From Cryptomeria japonica (taxonomy: Eukaryota > Streptophyta > Pinopsida > Cupressales > Cupressaceae): a stretch of DNA of 64,000 bases. Positions 36,995 to 47,803 of this stretch are shown here, in pieces. The stretch lies in the NCBI RefSeq assembly GCF_030272615.1, contig NC_081413.1, positions 329,304,802 to 329,368,801 of the forward strand, given 5' to 3'. Made by a program: the position numbers and the translations under genes. The notes beneath the pieces are model-generated. The model saw nothing but the letters and a program-made list of their open reading frames with translations, did no database searches and was not told where the DNA came from. Position 1 is the stretch's first letter. Each line of letters begins with the position of its first letter.

Positions 36995-39900
36995 TCAACC
37001 TTGTAACTGGGTAGTTACAATTTGAAATAGATCCGCCAAAATCAAGTTTATACTCTCCATAAACTTTTTACTATCTCTTATTGTTGTCTTTGTTCTTTTA
37101 ACTATACCGGTGAGATGTTGTAAATGCTCTACCAGTGTTTTCCATCCTTGTATTAGTGCCTCAGATACTTCCTTCGGCAATGATGCTAGATAGTCTAATC
37201 TTGGACTCAGTTTTAATCTTAGATGCTTTGCCTTATTCACTATTCTCTCCTTTTCTCTTTCAAATTTAAGTAATTCTTCCTCAAAATTTGTTATTTTCTG
37301 TTCAAAAACTGATAATGTATCAGGTGAGTTAACAAAATTATCTGCAAGTTTGTTGATTTCATCTTGTACCTTGCTCATCTTCTTATCAATATCTACAGTC
37401 AAAAAGTTTGTCTTACAGGTGTCTTTGTACAGAGTTTTGTACTCTTTCAATAAATTACACAGTTCCGGTAGAAGTGTGTCAAAATCTCTAGTACACTTCT
37501 TTATCTGCTCATCAAAGAATCTCTTCTTTTCAATTTCTACTTTGTCCTTCAATGTCTCTTCCTTTATTTTCTCAATGTTTTATGTGATATATTTACACAA
37601 GGTATCAAGTTGTCCTAAAGAATCTTTATTGTCTATATTACAATTAGGAGCAATTACCTTCAAATTTGGTATTGTGTCATCTATTGCCTTATAAGCTTGT
37701 GAGCTGCAGTCTGTTATCTTTTTAATTGAATCCAATAGTACCTCAGTCACATTAGTTGATTTTTAGCCTGATGATGAACCTACATTCTGAGTACTGCCAG
37801 TGGAAGTAACCAAGCTTGTATTGACCTCTGGTAGGTCTATTTGTGTTTGCACTGTTTCCTTATGAACCTATTCCTATTCTTGTTGTTGTTCCTGTTCAGG
37901 AGCCTTTTGCTTTGTTTGTTTCTCTGTTTGTTGCATTGTCTCAATCTGAGTTTGAGTCTCTACCTTTTTCTCTTTGTCATCTGTCAGTTTCTCCTGTGTG
38001 TTATCAGTTTGCTCAGCTACCGGAGGCTCACTATCCATTTCAGTCTTATCAGATGTATCTTTGTCTACCACAATGTTGATCTTTTGAGTATCAACATCCA
38101 CAGTATATAAGACTTTAGGATTAGGATTAACATCCTCTACATCCATACTTTCAACTGTCGGTTGATCTTTTGTAGCTATTGTTTTTACCGGTGGAGTAAT
38201 CAAAGGAGGTGGGGGTAAGTTGTCTTTAACCTTGATACTGGGTGGTCCGCCAACTTTACCTTTACCCTTGTCCCTTTCTTTCTGATATACCTTTATAGGT
38301 TTGTGGCTCATTTATTCTTCTTGTTTTTCTTTTTCCACTAGGAAAATGTCCCATGCATTTTCTGTCTCCTCAGTCACCTTATTAACTCTTCCAACCATCA
38401 AAGCAATGTGCCAGTGTGCAGTAGAAAATACTGAATGGTTGGCTTGAGCAATTAAGTCATCAATTTCTTTGGGTGAATTCACCAGATATACAACAAGTAG
38501 CTTTTCTATCTTTATTTTCTTGTCAAGTTCTATTACTGTTTGTCTTCTTGCTTCCAGTCTCTTAAATAGTTCATCTGGAACTTCATTTACTACTTCCATA
38601 AAAAATTTCTTATACATATCCATATGCAATATAACACTATTTTCTACTTGTTCTTTTTCATCAGCTATCAGAGTGTCATATATTTTCTCTATATTCTTCA
38701 ATTTTCCTTCCTCTGTAATTTCATTTAACAGTATATCAAGAGGGGCCAAGTTCTTTTTTGTCCTCTTCTTCTTCTTGGGTGTCAATTTCTTCTTCTTTGG
38801 TGTAGCCTTTCTTACTGGAGATCTCACTGCTTGTTGTTTTTGTCTTGTCCTCCTAGGTGAGGGTGTGGTTGCCGGTGAGGGATCTCTTTTCCTTACAACT
38901 CTCTTGAAAGTTGCAGGCATGTCACTCTCTGAAGAAGTGCCTATCGGTGATAGATGAGTCTCAGGTTGTGGAGCTGCTAACTCATCCTCTATTATACCAG
39001 TTTTCTTTAACACATCTTCTTTAATAGCCTTTGCCTATCTGGAACCTCTTCTCACAACTGCCTCAACCTTTTTCACTCTTTTCTTAGATTGTATTTGGCT
39101 TTCAATAGTTTTTGCACTACCAAATACTTCTTCCTTAGGTTCTTTAGGGGCTTCCAGAAGTGCTTTAGCATATGTTTCAATTATATGATCATCTATTTCA
39201 TAGCCCATCTCTGTTACCCAAACAGTCCTAGGGATGACTCCTTCCATCCAGATCTCATCCTTCTTGATTACAAAGCATATTTCATCCTTATATTTGTCAA
39301 CAATCTTTTGTGATAATCTGATTCTTTTCTTCATTTTGACCTTTAGTGCTTGAAAGAAATCATGGATATTGTTTTCCTTATCTTCTCCCATATTATTGAA
39401 TAGTTATGTTAGCTGTTTACCTACCGGTATATCATATCCAAGTTCTTTATAGCCTATACCGAGAACCTGTTTGGTTATATGTAGCATCAGACATACTAAC
39501 AGATTTCCAAATTTAAAAGTTACTTTCTTGTCCTTCTTAATCTTGCCTAAGTTGTCAATTAATTTGTCCTTCAACCACTCACATACATCAATCTTTGCAT
39601 TATCCGTGACCATATCATAAGCACTCTTAATGCATAAACTTGAAACTGAATTAAGTCTATTTGCATGAGTAGCTTTATATCCTACTATCATGCTGATAAA
39701 TCTCACATTAATATATGTTACATCATTTACTCTTAGGGACCTTTTGTCGGATGTGGCACCAGTTAACTGAGTAACTAGGTCATTGGAAACCTTCTTGGTT
39801 TTGTCTGGCCTTTTACCGGTGGTTGGTAACCCTGTGATAGTTTTCACAGCTTCCTTAGTGATTTTGTGAATTGCATCTAACCAAAAAAATTCACCATGTA

Positions 39901-40254
39901 CCCTGCTTAAAACTATTCTAATCACATCCTTGGGAAATTCAGGAATGCTAAGGATCTCTGTAAATCCTAGGGTTTCAATGATCTTGTGTTCATCTTTTAA
40001 ATTGTCGGATTCATCACATATGACATTTTTAAACATGGTTTTAATCTCTTCATCTCCTAGTTCCTCAATGTTACAGTGAATGTAAATTCTCGGGTCTTCA
40101 GCATTAACAACTCCTTTAGGAATTTGAGAAAAAGCAACTAAGGTATCATCTTTCTTTTCTACCTTGGGAACTAATTGAAATATGGGCCTAGGTCTTTTTA
40201 TAACTCGACAACAGTAGGGTTTTCTATATATTCAATTGTAGAGGTGGATGCCAT
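36995..40254 (-). pseudogene. Large ORF2 of element E, about 1086 codons, unknown function
   Basis: Starts at ATG 40254 (MASTSTIEY). One frameshift near 40204 is followed by a single minus-strand frame from 40036 to 36995, with about seven internal stops, each TAA or TAG fitting a Gln codon. The N-terminal part (to about 39404) is globular, with FFWLDAIHKIT, ITGLPTTGKRP and a C-terminal helix pair. The middle (about 39000-38740) is a very basic linker rich in PKKKK. Then come a helical domain, a Pro/Glu/Gln-rich low-complexity stretch (38300-37880) and a long coiled coil (37550-37000). It sits where pol would be. The helix pattern D-x3-L-x-D+L-x10-K ... F resembles that of the B extra ORF (near 15880-16000), suggesting remote kinship. 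No enzymatic motif is seen. Confidence 0.75.
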
Positions 40255-40620
40255 GATAAAATACCTTTTACTGCCTTTAGGATGGATGATTTCTTGAAGT
40301 GTTCTTGCCTCTTGCTCGAAATGCCTTAGCTCAGAATCTTCATGCTCTTCGTAGGTTTGAAATCTCAGTGAAATGAAATGGAGCCAAAACCTCAAATTTA
40401 TAGTGTCTTTTTGCCATCTACCACATTAAATGCATGTCGGTTAAGTATTCACTTAACATTGTTTGCCAGTAATAAGTAATTTCCAACTTCTCATCTCTAA
40501 CCAAGGGAATAATAGCTCATGTGTCATTAGATTGCCAAACCCTCAAGGAAACTTTCTTCAAGTAGATGAAGAACTTCCTGCCAATGGAGCACTACTCTGT
40601 CCTGCTGGTGAAGCATCACT

Positions 40621-41715
40621 CTATCCTGTCGGTGAAGCATTGACTGGTTCTACCAGTGGAGGAGTATTCCCAATATTTAGATCATCTTTTCTAGTCCATT
40701 GTTTTGAGAATTCTTGCTTAACCTCTTCAACCTTTTCTTTACCTTTCAAGCTAGAACTTTTGTTGTCTACCGGTGATCCTTTACTTCTACAGAATTTTGC
40801 AATATGCCCAATCTTGTTACATGCATAACAAGTTACATTATTCTTCTGAATAGCTTTCCCATAACCTATGCTGGTTTGTGTTCTGCATTGATTGGATAAA
40901 TGTCCAAATCTTCCACAAACATAACATCTCACATTCATTCTGCAATTTTCAGAGTTGTGACCAACTTTGTTGCATTTTGAACATTGACCGGTGGGTGTGT
41001 TGATATTCTGATAATTTCTAGATCTACATTCATTTTCTCTATGACCATACTTATTACAGTTAAAGCATTTTCCATTGAATTTATAAGCATTAGGTTGTCT
41101 TACCGGTTTGTTGTGATCCTGAGTATTTGCAGTACCGAAGCTTTCACCAACTTCAAAGCCAATTCCAGAAGTGTCATCTTTAGGTTTTTAATTCTTCACC
41201 AAGGTGCTAAGTTCCTCTGAGCTTATCTTGAATTTTTCTTTATGTTGATTTGCAGTTTCTTGTTCTCTTTCTAAGACTTCTTTCTGTCTCATCAGTTCAT
41301 TTGAGTCATTCTGAATGTGCATCAAATCTGTCTTCAACATGTCATTTTCATAGCTAAGTCTTCTGTTCTCATTTGCTGCATCACTTAGTCTTTTGGTCAA
41401 TTCTTCTTCATTCTTCTTTATATCCTCAATCTCCTTACAAAATCTCATAGTCATATCCTGCATCTCATTCTTTGTTGTCATGTTCTCTTGTTTCAACTTG
41501 CTTATATGATCATTAAGTGATTCCTTTTCATCATTCTCATTTTGCATCTTTTCACAAAGTTCTCTTCTCTTATTTCTTGCAACAGCAAGATTCTCTTGAA
41601 GTGCCTGAATGATATCCTGAGCTGCCCTTAAATCATCTTCTAGTTTGATATTTTTCAATTTCTCTGCATCATAGTCTGAAAGAGCTCCTTCAAGTTGCTT
41701 CATCAGATTTTCCAT
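40621..41715 (-). pseudogene. Element E gag-like protein: coiled coil plus four CCHC zinc knuckles
   Basis: Starts at ATG 41715, about 58 bases after the primer-binding site, and ends near 40621. One frame with a single internal TAA near 41188 (Gln fits). Residues 1-175 form an almost continuous heptad coiled coil. Four knuckles of C-X2-C-X4-H-X4-C follow: CFNCNKYGHRENEC, CSKCNKVGHNSENC, CYVCGRFGHLSNQC and CYACNKIGHIAKFC. Knuckles of this kind bind nucleic acid in gag and cellular RNA-binding proteins. The usual Ty1/copia capsid (UBN2-type) domain is absent upstream. It likely binds or packages element RNA, which is inference. Plant copia gags generally have one knuckle, so four is unusual. 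Confidence 0.85.
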
Positions 41716-41772
41716 CTTTACCGGTGTCAAGATCTTCCTCAAGCTGTTAGGCTTCTGAAATTAGAGGACCAG

Positions 41773-41784
41773 GCTCTGATACCA
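41773..41784 (-). promoter_or_regulatory. Primer-binding site of element E (initiator Met tRNA type)
   Basis: GCTCTGATACCA on + is TGGTATCAGAGC on minus, two bases from the LTR end at 41787. Confidence 0.92.
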
Positions 41785-41786
41785 AT

Positions 41787-42612
41787 TGTTAGGATTCCCA
41801 TAGATACTGAGAGGGGGGGATGAATCAATATCTAACTGGTGTACAAAATTTCTTATCTTAAAACATGCAGAATATATTATAACAGTGTATCAGTATGCAA
41901 GAAATAATGCAATAAACAGAATCAAAAACATCCACATGAAAAGCACACCATGACACAAGGATTTAATGAGGAAACCTAATGTGGGAAAAACCTCGATAGG
42001 ATTTGTGACCCACAATATCCACTTACTAGCCAATAAGAGAATATTACTTACAATAGGAGCCTGCACATGCAGGAAGGCCAACTGCCTAGAGCTCACTGCT
42101 CAGTGGGAAGTCTCACTGACTTACAATGTGGATTGTGCAAATCCAATATCTTGTACTACTTTACAATAGCATCTATAATGTTTGATTCAGTACCGGTTGC
42201 TACTCTGCTTCTTACATAAACCCTTTACCCTATATTTCGCATAATAGGTCTGCCTTAATATTTCGCATATATTACTTACATGACCTTATTCATTGCTTCA
42301 TTACAAAATGTCTACAATGATCTCTTTTATATATAAGAGTCATTTTACAACATGCCAAGTCGGTTTACAAAGTTTTTACAATAATAATCAAAATATAATA
42401 TAACAAAATCCTGTTGGCCTCTGTGCTGGTATACTTCCTTTCTCTGTGTCGATGTCGGTGTCCTGAGTGCCGGTGTAGAGTCTGATCATTGATGCCGGTG
42501 CACTAACTTGTCGGTGCAATGCCTTTTCGGTGCCATAGGATTGTAAGGTTGCCATCAATGACAAAACCTTCGATCACATACAATGTCTCATTGGAGTGTG
42601 CATATGCCAACA
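41787..42612 (-). repeat. 5' LTR of element E (right copy, 826 bp)
   Basis: Colinear with 35993-36793. Differences are point changes, a shorter G-run near 41815 and about 25 extra bases near 42380-42415. On the minus strand a TTATATATAAAAG motif (42325-42336) is a candidate TATA box; the left LTR has a similar site. Confidence 0.92.
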
Positions 42613-42617
42613 GTTTG
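42613..42617. repeat. Target-site duplication of element E, right copy
   Basis: GTTTG follows CCAACA of the right LTR and matches 35988-35992. Confidence 0.9.
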
Positions 42618-45600
42618 TTCCCTCCCGAAGGACCCAAGTTGCTTTGTAGGAACTTGGAAAGAGGAGGTTGACTATCTTTATCTATTGTTCTCTCTTTAAG
42701 GACCCAAGTTACTCTGTAGTTGCTTGGATACAGGAGATTTTATGTCGTATATCTTCTTCTGTTTTCTCTCTCCACTTCTTCTATTTGTTGTATCTTTCTT
42801 TTTCAATATTCAGGGACGATGCAAAGTGTTGGGGGCATCTTTTCGCCTCCTTCCATGTTCACCCAATTTTTTTATTTTATCTTTGTCTTCATGTGCTCTC
42901 CTTTAGATCTGAGAACTCTCATGGTGTGATGATATACCCATCTCACAGTTGTATTATATATCTTTTGCCACTTCTATGGGTTTTGATGCCAGACTATCAG
43001 ATCCCCTTGTCCTCTTGCATTTCATTCTCGATGTTGTGGACATTAATGTGTCACCACCTCATGGTGGCATTCCATAGAAACATCTTGCCATAGTTCACGT
43101 GCCATAACTTCTTTTCTCCTTAGAATGACACATCTTTCATGCATATCATTCTAAGTGTTGCCATCGTATTTGCATTTTTGTATGATCTGCATTTATCATT
43201 TTAGCTGCATGCATTTATCTTTTTCTTGTCTATTTCTTTTTCATGTTTGCCTAGGTGGGGGCCAAACCACTTGATCTTTTTTGCCTAAATGGGGGCCAAA
43301 CCATATGATCCATTTATTTTGTTTTCCTTGGTAGGTACCAATCTACTACTTACAAAATCTATCTTCAATTGCCCAATCGCATTGCTATCTAGCGTATCAC
43401 TACCCATGTTGGCAAATATCTCACCCTATCATATGGTCATCCATACCGGCAAAAACCATCCCCCTATCATATGACTATCTAGCATAATACACTTTTCTAT
43501 CCATATCGACACATCTTATATCATACCACGACGACCGCTTATCTTGTATATTTTTCGTAACTAGGGACTTTCCTCCAAAGTGAGGCTTGTTCTTGTCATG
43601 CTATTTTACCAATCTCAAAATCTATCCTTCATCTTGTCATCCAATATGTTAGACTGCAACTAGCATGTTTGTGATGTATCAATTAGCATTATCTATTCCA
43701 AATCTCATCTGCTTCTCGTTGGGGGCAACCTTGTCAGATCAATGAAAATATGCCTCCCTATCGCGACTCTCTACCTTCCTCGACTTTAGCTTCCCATCTC
43801 TTGGTAAAGACATGCTCGCTAAAGTTAGCGAAAAATGTAGTATCAAAAATCTCTCTGTTTGTGATTCAATGTGACAAATGGCACCTCCCTCCATGTCATT
43901 GGAGGTCGGGCATCACCACCTTTATCCTTTTGTCCACTTGGGATCGCCTCGTCAGCTCCAAACTGGTCTCTACCAACTCAACCAATCTATCACATTCGAG
44001 GAATAGGGCGCAGCCCAGAGACGTTTGCGCGATGCGCTAGTGTCCCATGAATCTGATAGTTCACAGGTGGTCATTTGAGTGTTACGCCTATGCCTACAAG
44101 GAATTGTAACACCCCTACATGAGCCCACCAGTGTCGGTTTGCCTTCCAGGGCCTATATCTCTCTCGTTTGAAGGCATTTTTGGGATATTTTTGGTATTTT
44201 GAGATTATCTTTTATATGTTGAAGCTCTTGCCGATATCTCCTTGGACAACATTCATATTTCCTATTACGAATACCACCATTGTTGTAGATTTCTGAATAG
44301 CTCACATTACCATTGTAATAGCATCTCGAAAAGGGGATTTTACTTGTTCTATTTTCCATTTATCTCACGCATTATCATTCTTTTATCTTGCATTCTCTTT
44401 CAATTATCTTTATCATTTATTTTACCTATGGCTTTTATCTGGGTTGTCTGTGGAGGTGGAAACACTAAAATGGGGGTCTGACTTAGGCAGGCTCCAAAAG
44501 ACAACCCCCAACATTTTCTCTTTTTCTTGTGTGTAGGTAGACATTCGTGGAAGAGTAGATACTTTGCGGGAGGCTCCAATCATGGACCAGTTGTGAGTCC
44601 CTCTCATCTCATTTATTCTAATTTACTTTAGTTATTTCGTATCTTGTTCCTATTAGTTTAGTTTTATTGCTTTCTATGCATTTATCATATTATAATCGCA
44701 TTTGGATTTTTCTATACGGTTTTTTTACCTCATCCATACAAGACAACAACGCATCGCATTGGTATCCCAGGCCTGCATGCTCATCCTCTAGGTAGAGGTT
44801 CAACTGATTTGTCTATCCTTCTCTACATTTTGTCTATTTAGTTTAGTTGTTTTCATCTCCTGGCTCACCTTAGCGCCAGTTCGAGTGAGGTATTAGAGAG
44901 TGGATTTGTTCTCTAGGATTCATCATCCTTGAGCTAGCAAATTTCCTCCGTTACACTTATTTTTTAATAACTTTTTTGTTTCTAAGTTTTTTGAAAAATA
45001 AATTACTTTGTATCAAACTAGAGACAATTCTATACACTTTAAAAAAATGATAAGTTTAGATCAAGTTATGCTTGTCGTACATAAGGGTTTTTTAAGACAA
45101 CAATTATGCCCAATAAAAAATTAATGAAAAAAATATATTTAGAAAAAAATTATAAAAAATATCCTCATCGAAGGTCTGTTAAAAATATTTTTCCAAAGGG
45201 ATTTAGAAAAATACTTTCATTTGGGTCAAATTACACTTGTCGTACATGGGCATAATATGATTCTAAAAAAAGTGACTTTTAAACTATAGGTTTTTAAAAT
45301 TCCCATTGAAACTTAATTTGTATCATTTGGGTATTAAAAGAAATTACATATTTGGAAACTAGACTTCAAGAACTACATTTTATATTCCCAACTTTTTCCA
45401 AGATTCATTCTTTAAGTGCTTCAAATTTTAAGGTCGATTGGGATAAATTTTGAATAATAGGGAAACTTCCACTTTTTGGCAAAAAAATGGACTCAACTTT
45501 TTGCACACACTGGTCTATTACATGATTTTCACAAATAAAATTTGAGTTGCATTAAATGAAAATAATTTTAACTACCTAAGAGAACTATAAAAAAAAGGAG

Positions 45601-45929
45601 TCTTAATATCTAGAGAACTAATAGATTTGTGACAACCCTTAACTTCATGAAAACCAGTAGACATCTATCTCTAGAATTTATTTCGTGGAGACCTAGTATC
45701 CAATAGGTTTGGAAATTTTTTCAGGATTCTAGAGATTTGTATACATAGCACTCCAAAAAACCTCTCATTCTTGTACATGTCTTGTCCTTGTAAATGTTCA
45801 TCTTTAACACATGGTCATTAGCATCAAAATCATCATTAACATAGAAAGAGAAACAAGTATGCATGCATTAATATTTAACTAAGATTACAATAGAAGAAGA
45901 AGAGTAAAAATATTACAATAGAAGATTTT
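42618..45929. other. Unassigned repeat-like sequence, target of element E
   Basis: No protein domain is recognised. A 70-bp direct repeat starts at 42615 and 42685 (AAGGACCCAAGTTRCTYTGTAG). A 37-bp repeat starts near 43251 and 43288 (TGGGGGCCAAACCA). From about 44940 to 45930 the sequence is AT-rich; CTTGTCGTACAT occurs near 45070 and again near 45236. It may be the non-coding part of an old LTR element whose coding region is lost. Confidence 0.4.
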
Positions 45930-46320
45930 TTTTCTTTCTTTGATGATTATAATAGGACATGGATGTATTTTCGTAGAAGTGAATTTTAAGTCTTAGGTCA
46001 TTTAAAAGAGCTCAAGGATCATATTAGTAGGAAGATTAAAAATTTGAGTACTAATTATGGTGGTGAGTTTTGTTCAATACATTTTGATAGATTCTTTAAG
46101 GACCATGGGATAAAAAGGAAATAAGATAACTTCATATTCCTCTCAAAAAATGGAGTTGCCAAAATAATGAACATGAAATTTATGGAGAGGTCTAGGAGTA
46201 TGCTTATTAGGGATACAGTGGAAAAAAAAAGTTTAAGAAGTGATTGCTACAACTTCTTACCTATTAACAATTCACCTACATTATCTCTTGTTGGTAATAC
46301 ACCTGTGTGTGGGAAATGAG
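45930..46320 (+). pseudogene. Ty1/copia integrase remnant
   Basis: A single frame with two stops reads FFDDYNRTWMYF, then LSTNYGGEFCS, then HGIKRK, then SKNGVAKIMN, then RSRSMLIRD. This is the copia integrase core signature (DDYSR-TWVYF, SDNGGEF, NGVAERKN, RSMI). The second catalytic Asp has become Asn and the catalytic Glu has become Lys, so it is dead. Beyond 46235 a shifted frame continues with SYLLT and SPTLSLVGNTP. The similarity stops near 46320, where the LTR of element D begins, so D appears to have inserted here. Confidence 0.82.
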
Positions 46321-46322
46321 GG

Positions 46323-47789
46323 TGACAGAAATGTAAAAGTCCAATTCAAAAAGGCTCACACACCAATGAGATTCTTGGTGCAAGTTATAGGAACTATATT
46401 GAATAGCTCAACTTCCCAAGGGGTGTCCCATTTTTCTCAATCTCACAGGATCCTTGAAGTCAATGCCTTTTCTCTCGGATCACTGAGCAAAGTGACTTAG
46501 GAATAACAACTCCAAGAATAAGTGATGTTTGATTATTATGCATGAATGCATTCCTAGATATGTATTCTATTGAATCTATGATGATTAAGCTAGCATAAAG
46601 ATAGTGATAAGATTATCTAATTATCCTAGCAATGATATACTAGTCTAAAATGGATATTCTATGATATTAGAATGCTTCTAAATTCTTATTAAGATGATTT
46701 ATCAAAGAGAGGCTAAAATGCTTAGTAATTAGACTATATGCATGAAAGATTATTGATTAGGAAAATGACTATAAGTTTGATACACAAGTATTTCTATATA
46801 TGAAAATGAGGAATGAGAGCTCTATTTATAGGGAAAATAGGGCAATCGATGGTCAAGATTGGATAATCTTAATAAGGGCCAGGATTGAAAGTTAATCAAT
46901 CCATGTTCATAATTCTCACCAATGAAATAGTGACAATTGTCAACAAGAGGTTTCTTAAGAGGAGATGAAAGAAGCATTAAATGCTTGAGAATACATGAAG
47001 GTTACCCTGGGAGGTAAAGGTTAAGGCTAGGTTAGGGTTTCCCATTGGATAAAGCTTTTACCCAAGAGGTAAACTCTTGTGCAAGGGTTAAAGAAATAAC
47101 CAAGGTTAAAGCCATGAATGCTTGATGATAACCTTGGGTTAGATGAAGGTTGAATTAGAGAGAAAGTCTCTAATCATGTAAGAAGGTTGAGTTAACCATT
47201 AATGGTTATGTAAGTGCCTTAAATGGTTTGGAAGACTTTGAGGGTTAACTTGTTGAGGACATAAAGCCTTTAATGGTTTTCAAAGACTTTGGAGACTTTG
47301 AGAAGTGACTTCTCTTTGCTTAGGATTGTGACAATATTTAGGAGATGGATTAGGCTAAATTGGAAGTGATTAGAAGAATCTAGAAGGGGGTTAAAGAGGC
47401 AAGTGGGAGATGTAGGATTTTGCAAGTGGAGGAAAAAGGATTTTAATTAAAATAAAATTACTTTATTTCAATCAAATAGATGCAACTTGCATAAATACAA
47501 GTGGGGGATTTAAATAAATAAATTAGATTTATTTATTTGCAAGGATCAATTTAATTAAATGTAAATTAATTAAAAAGGGAGAAAGGGGAATTAATTAAAT
47601 AAAGTGATTTATTTAGTCAAAGGTTAGAAAAGGCTTAGGTGAGCTTAATTAAATAAATTGAGTAATTTAATTAATCAAATAGATGAATATGAAGGAATTA
47701 ATTAAATAAAATTTAATTAATAGGAAGAATGGGGTTAAAATAAATATTAAATATTTATTTAGGAAAGTGGTCATATTTATACGTCTACA
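46323..47789 (-). repeat. 3' LTR of element D
   Basis: On the minus strand it starts TGTAGACGTATAAATATGACC next to a polypurine tract and shares with LTR A the TTAATTAA-rich start, the TTTAATGGTT/AAAGTCTT repeats, CCTAAGCAAA and the TATAAATAGAGC promoter. The other edge is set near 46323 (TGACAG on +) because the copia frame ends there; it could be off by a few bases. Confidence 0.75.
46823..46830 (-). promoter_or_regulatory. TATA box of LTR D
   Basis: TATAAATA on the minus strand in the context CCCTATAAATAGAGC, the same as in LTR A. Confidence 0.7.
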
Positions 47790-47803
47790 TTTTGCCCCTT
47801 TGA
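47790..47803 (-). promoter_or_regulatory. Polypurine tract of element D
   Basis: On the minus strand CAAAGGGGCAAAA lies directly before the LTR start. Confidence 0.75.

Larger units (their letters stand above)
35993..42612 (-). mobile_element. Element E: complete non-autonomous LTR retrotransposon
   Basis: 6620 bp, with LTRs at 35993-36793 and 41787-42612, both TGTTAGG...CCAACA, and 5-bp duplications GTTTG. A primer-binding site beside the right LTR and a polypurine tract beside the left LTR set the orientation as minus. The PPT type (AAAGGGGGAGA) and zinc-knuckle protein suggest Ty1/copia affinity (inference). No protease, integrase, RT or RNase H motif is found in the 4993-bp interior. It would need enzymes in trans. 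The LTRs differ by substitutions and a roughly 25-bp length difference, so the insertion is not recent. Confidence 0.9.

Noticed and set aside
1-42000. Alternative genetic code in which TAG/TAA mean Gln
   Set aside because: The many in-frame TAG/TAA at Gln positions look like a ciliate-type code. But TGA also replaces Arg, one TAG fits Trp and one fits Lys, ordinary CAA/CAG codons are common in the same frames, and homologous copies differ in which stops they have. C-to-T decay explains it better.
42668-43093. 141-codon open frame right of element E
   Set aside because: Hydrophobic composition from a T-rich region; no homology and no gene context.
44760-44785. Second primer-binding site (TTGGTATCCCAGG)
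   Set aside because: It shares only the first seven bases with the initiator-tRNA site and no LTR end lies beside it.
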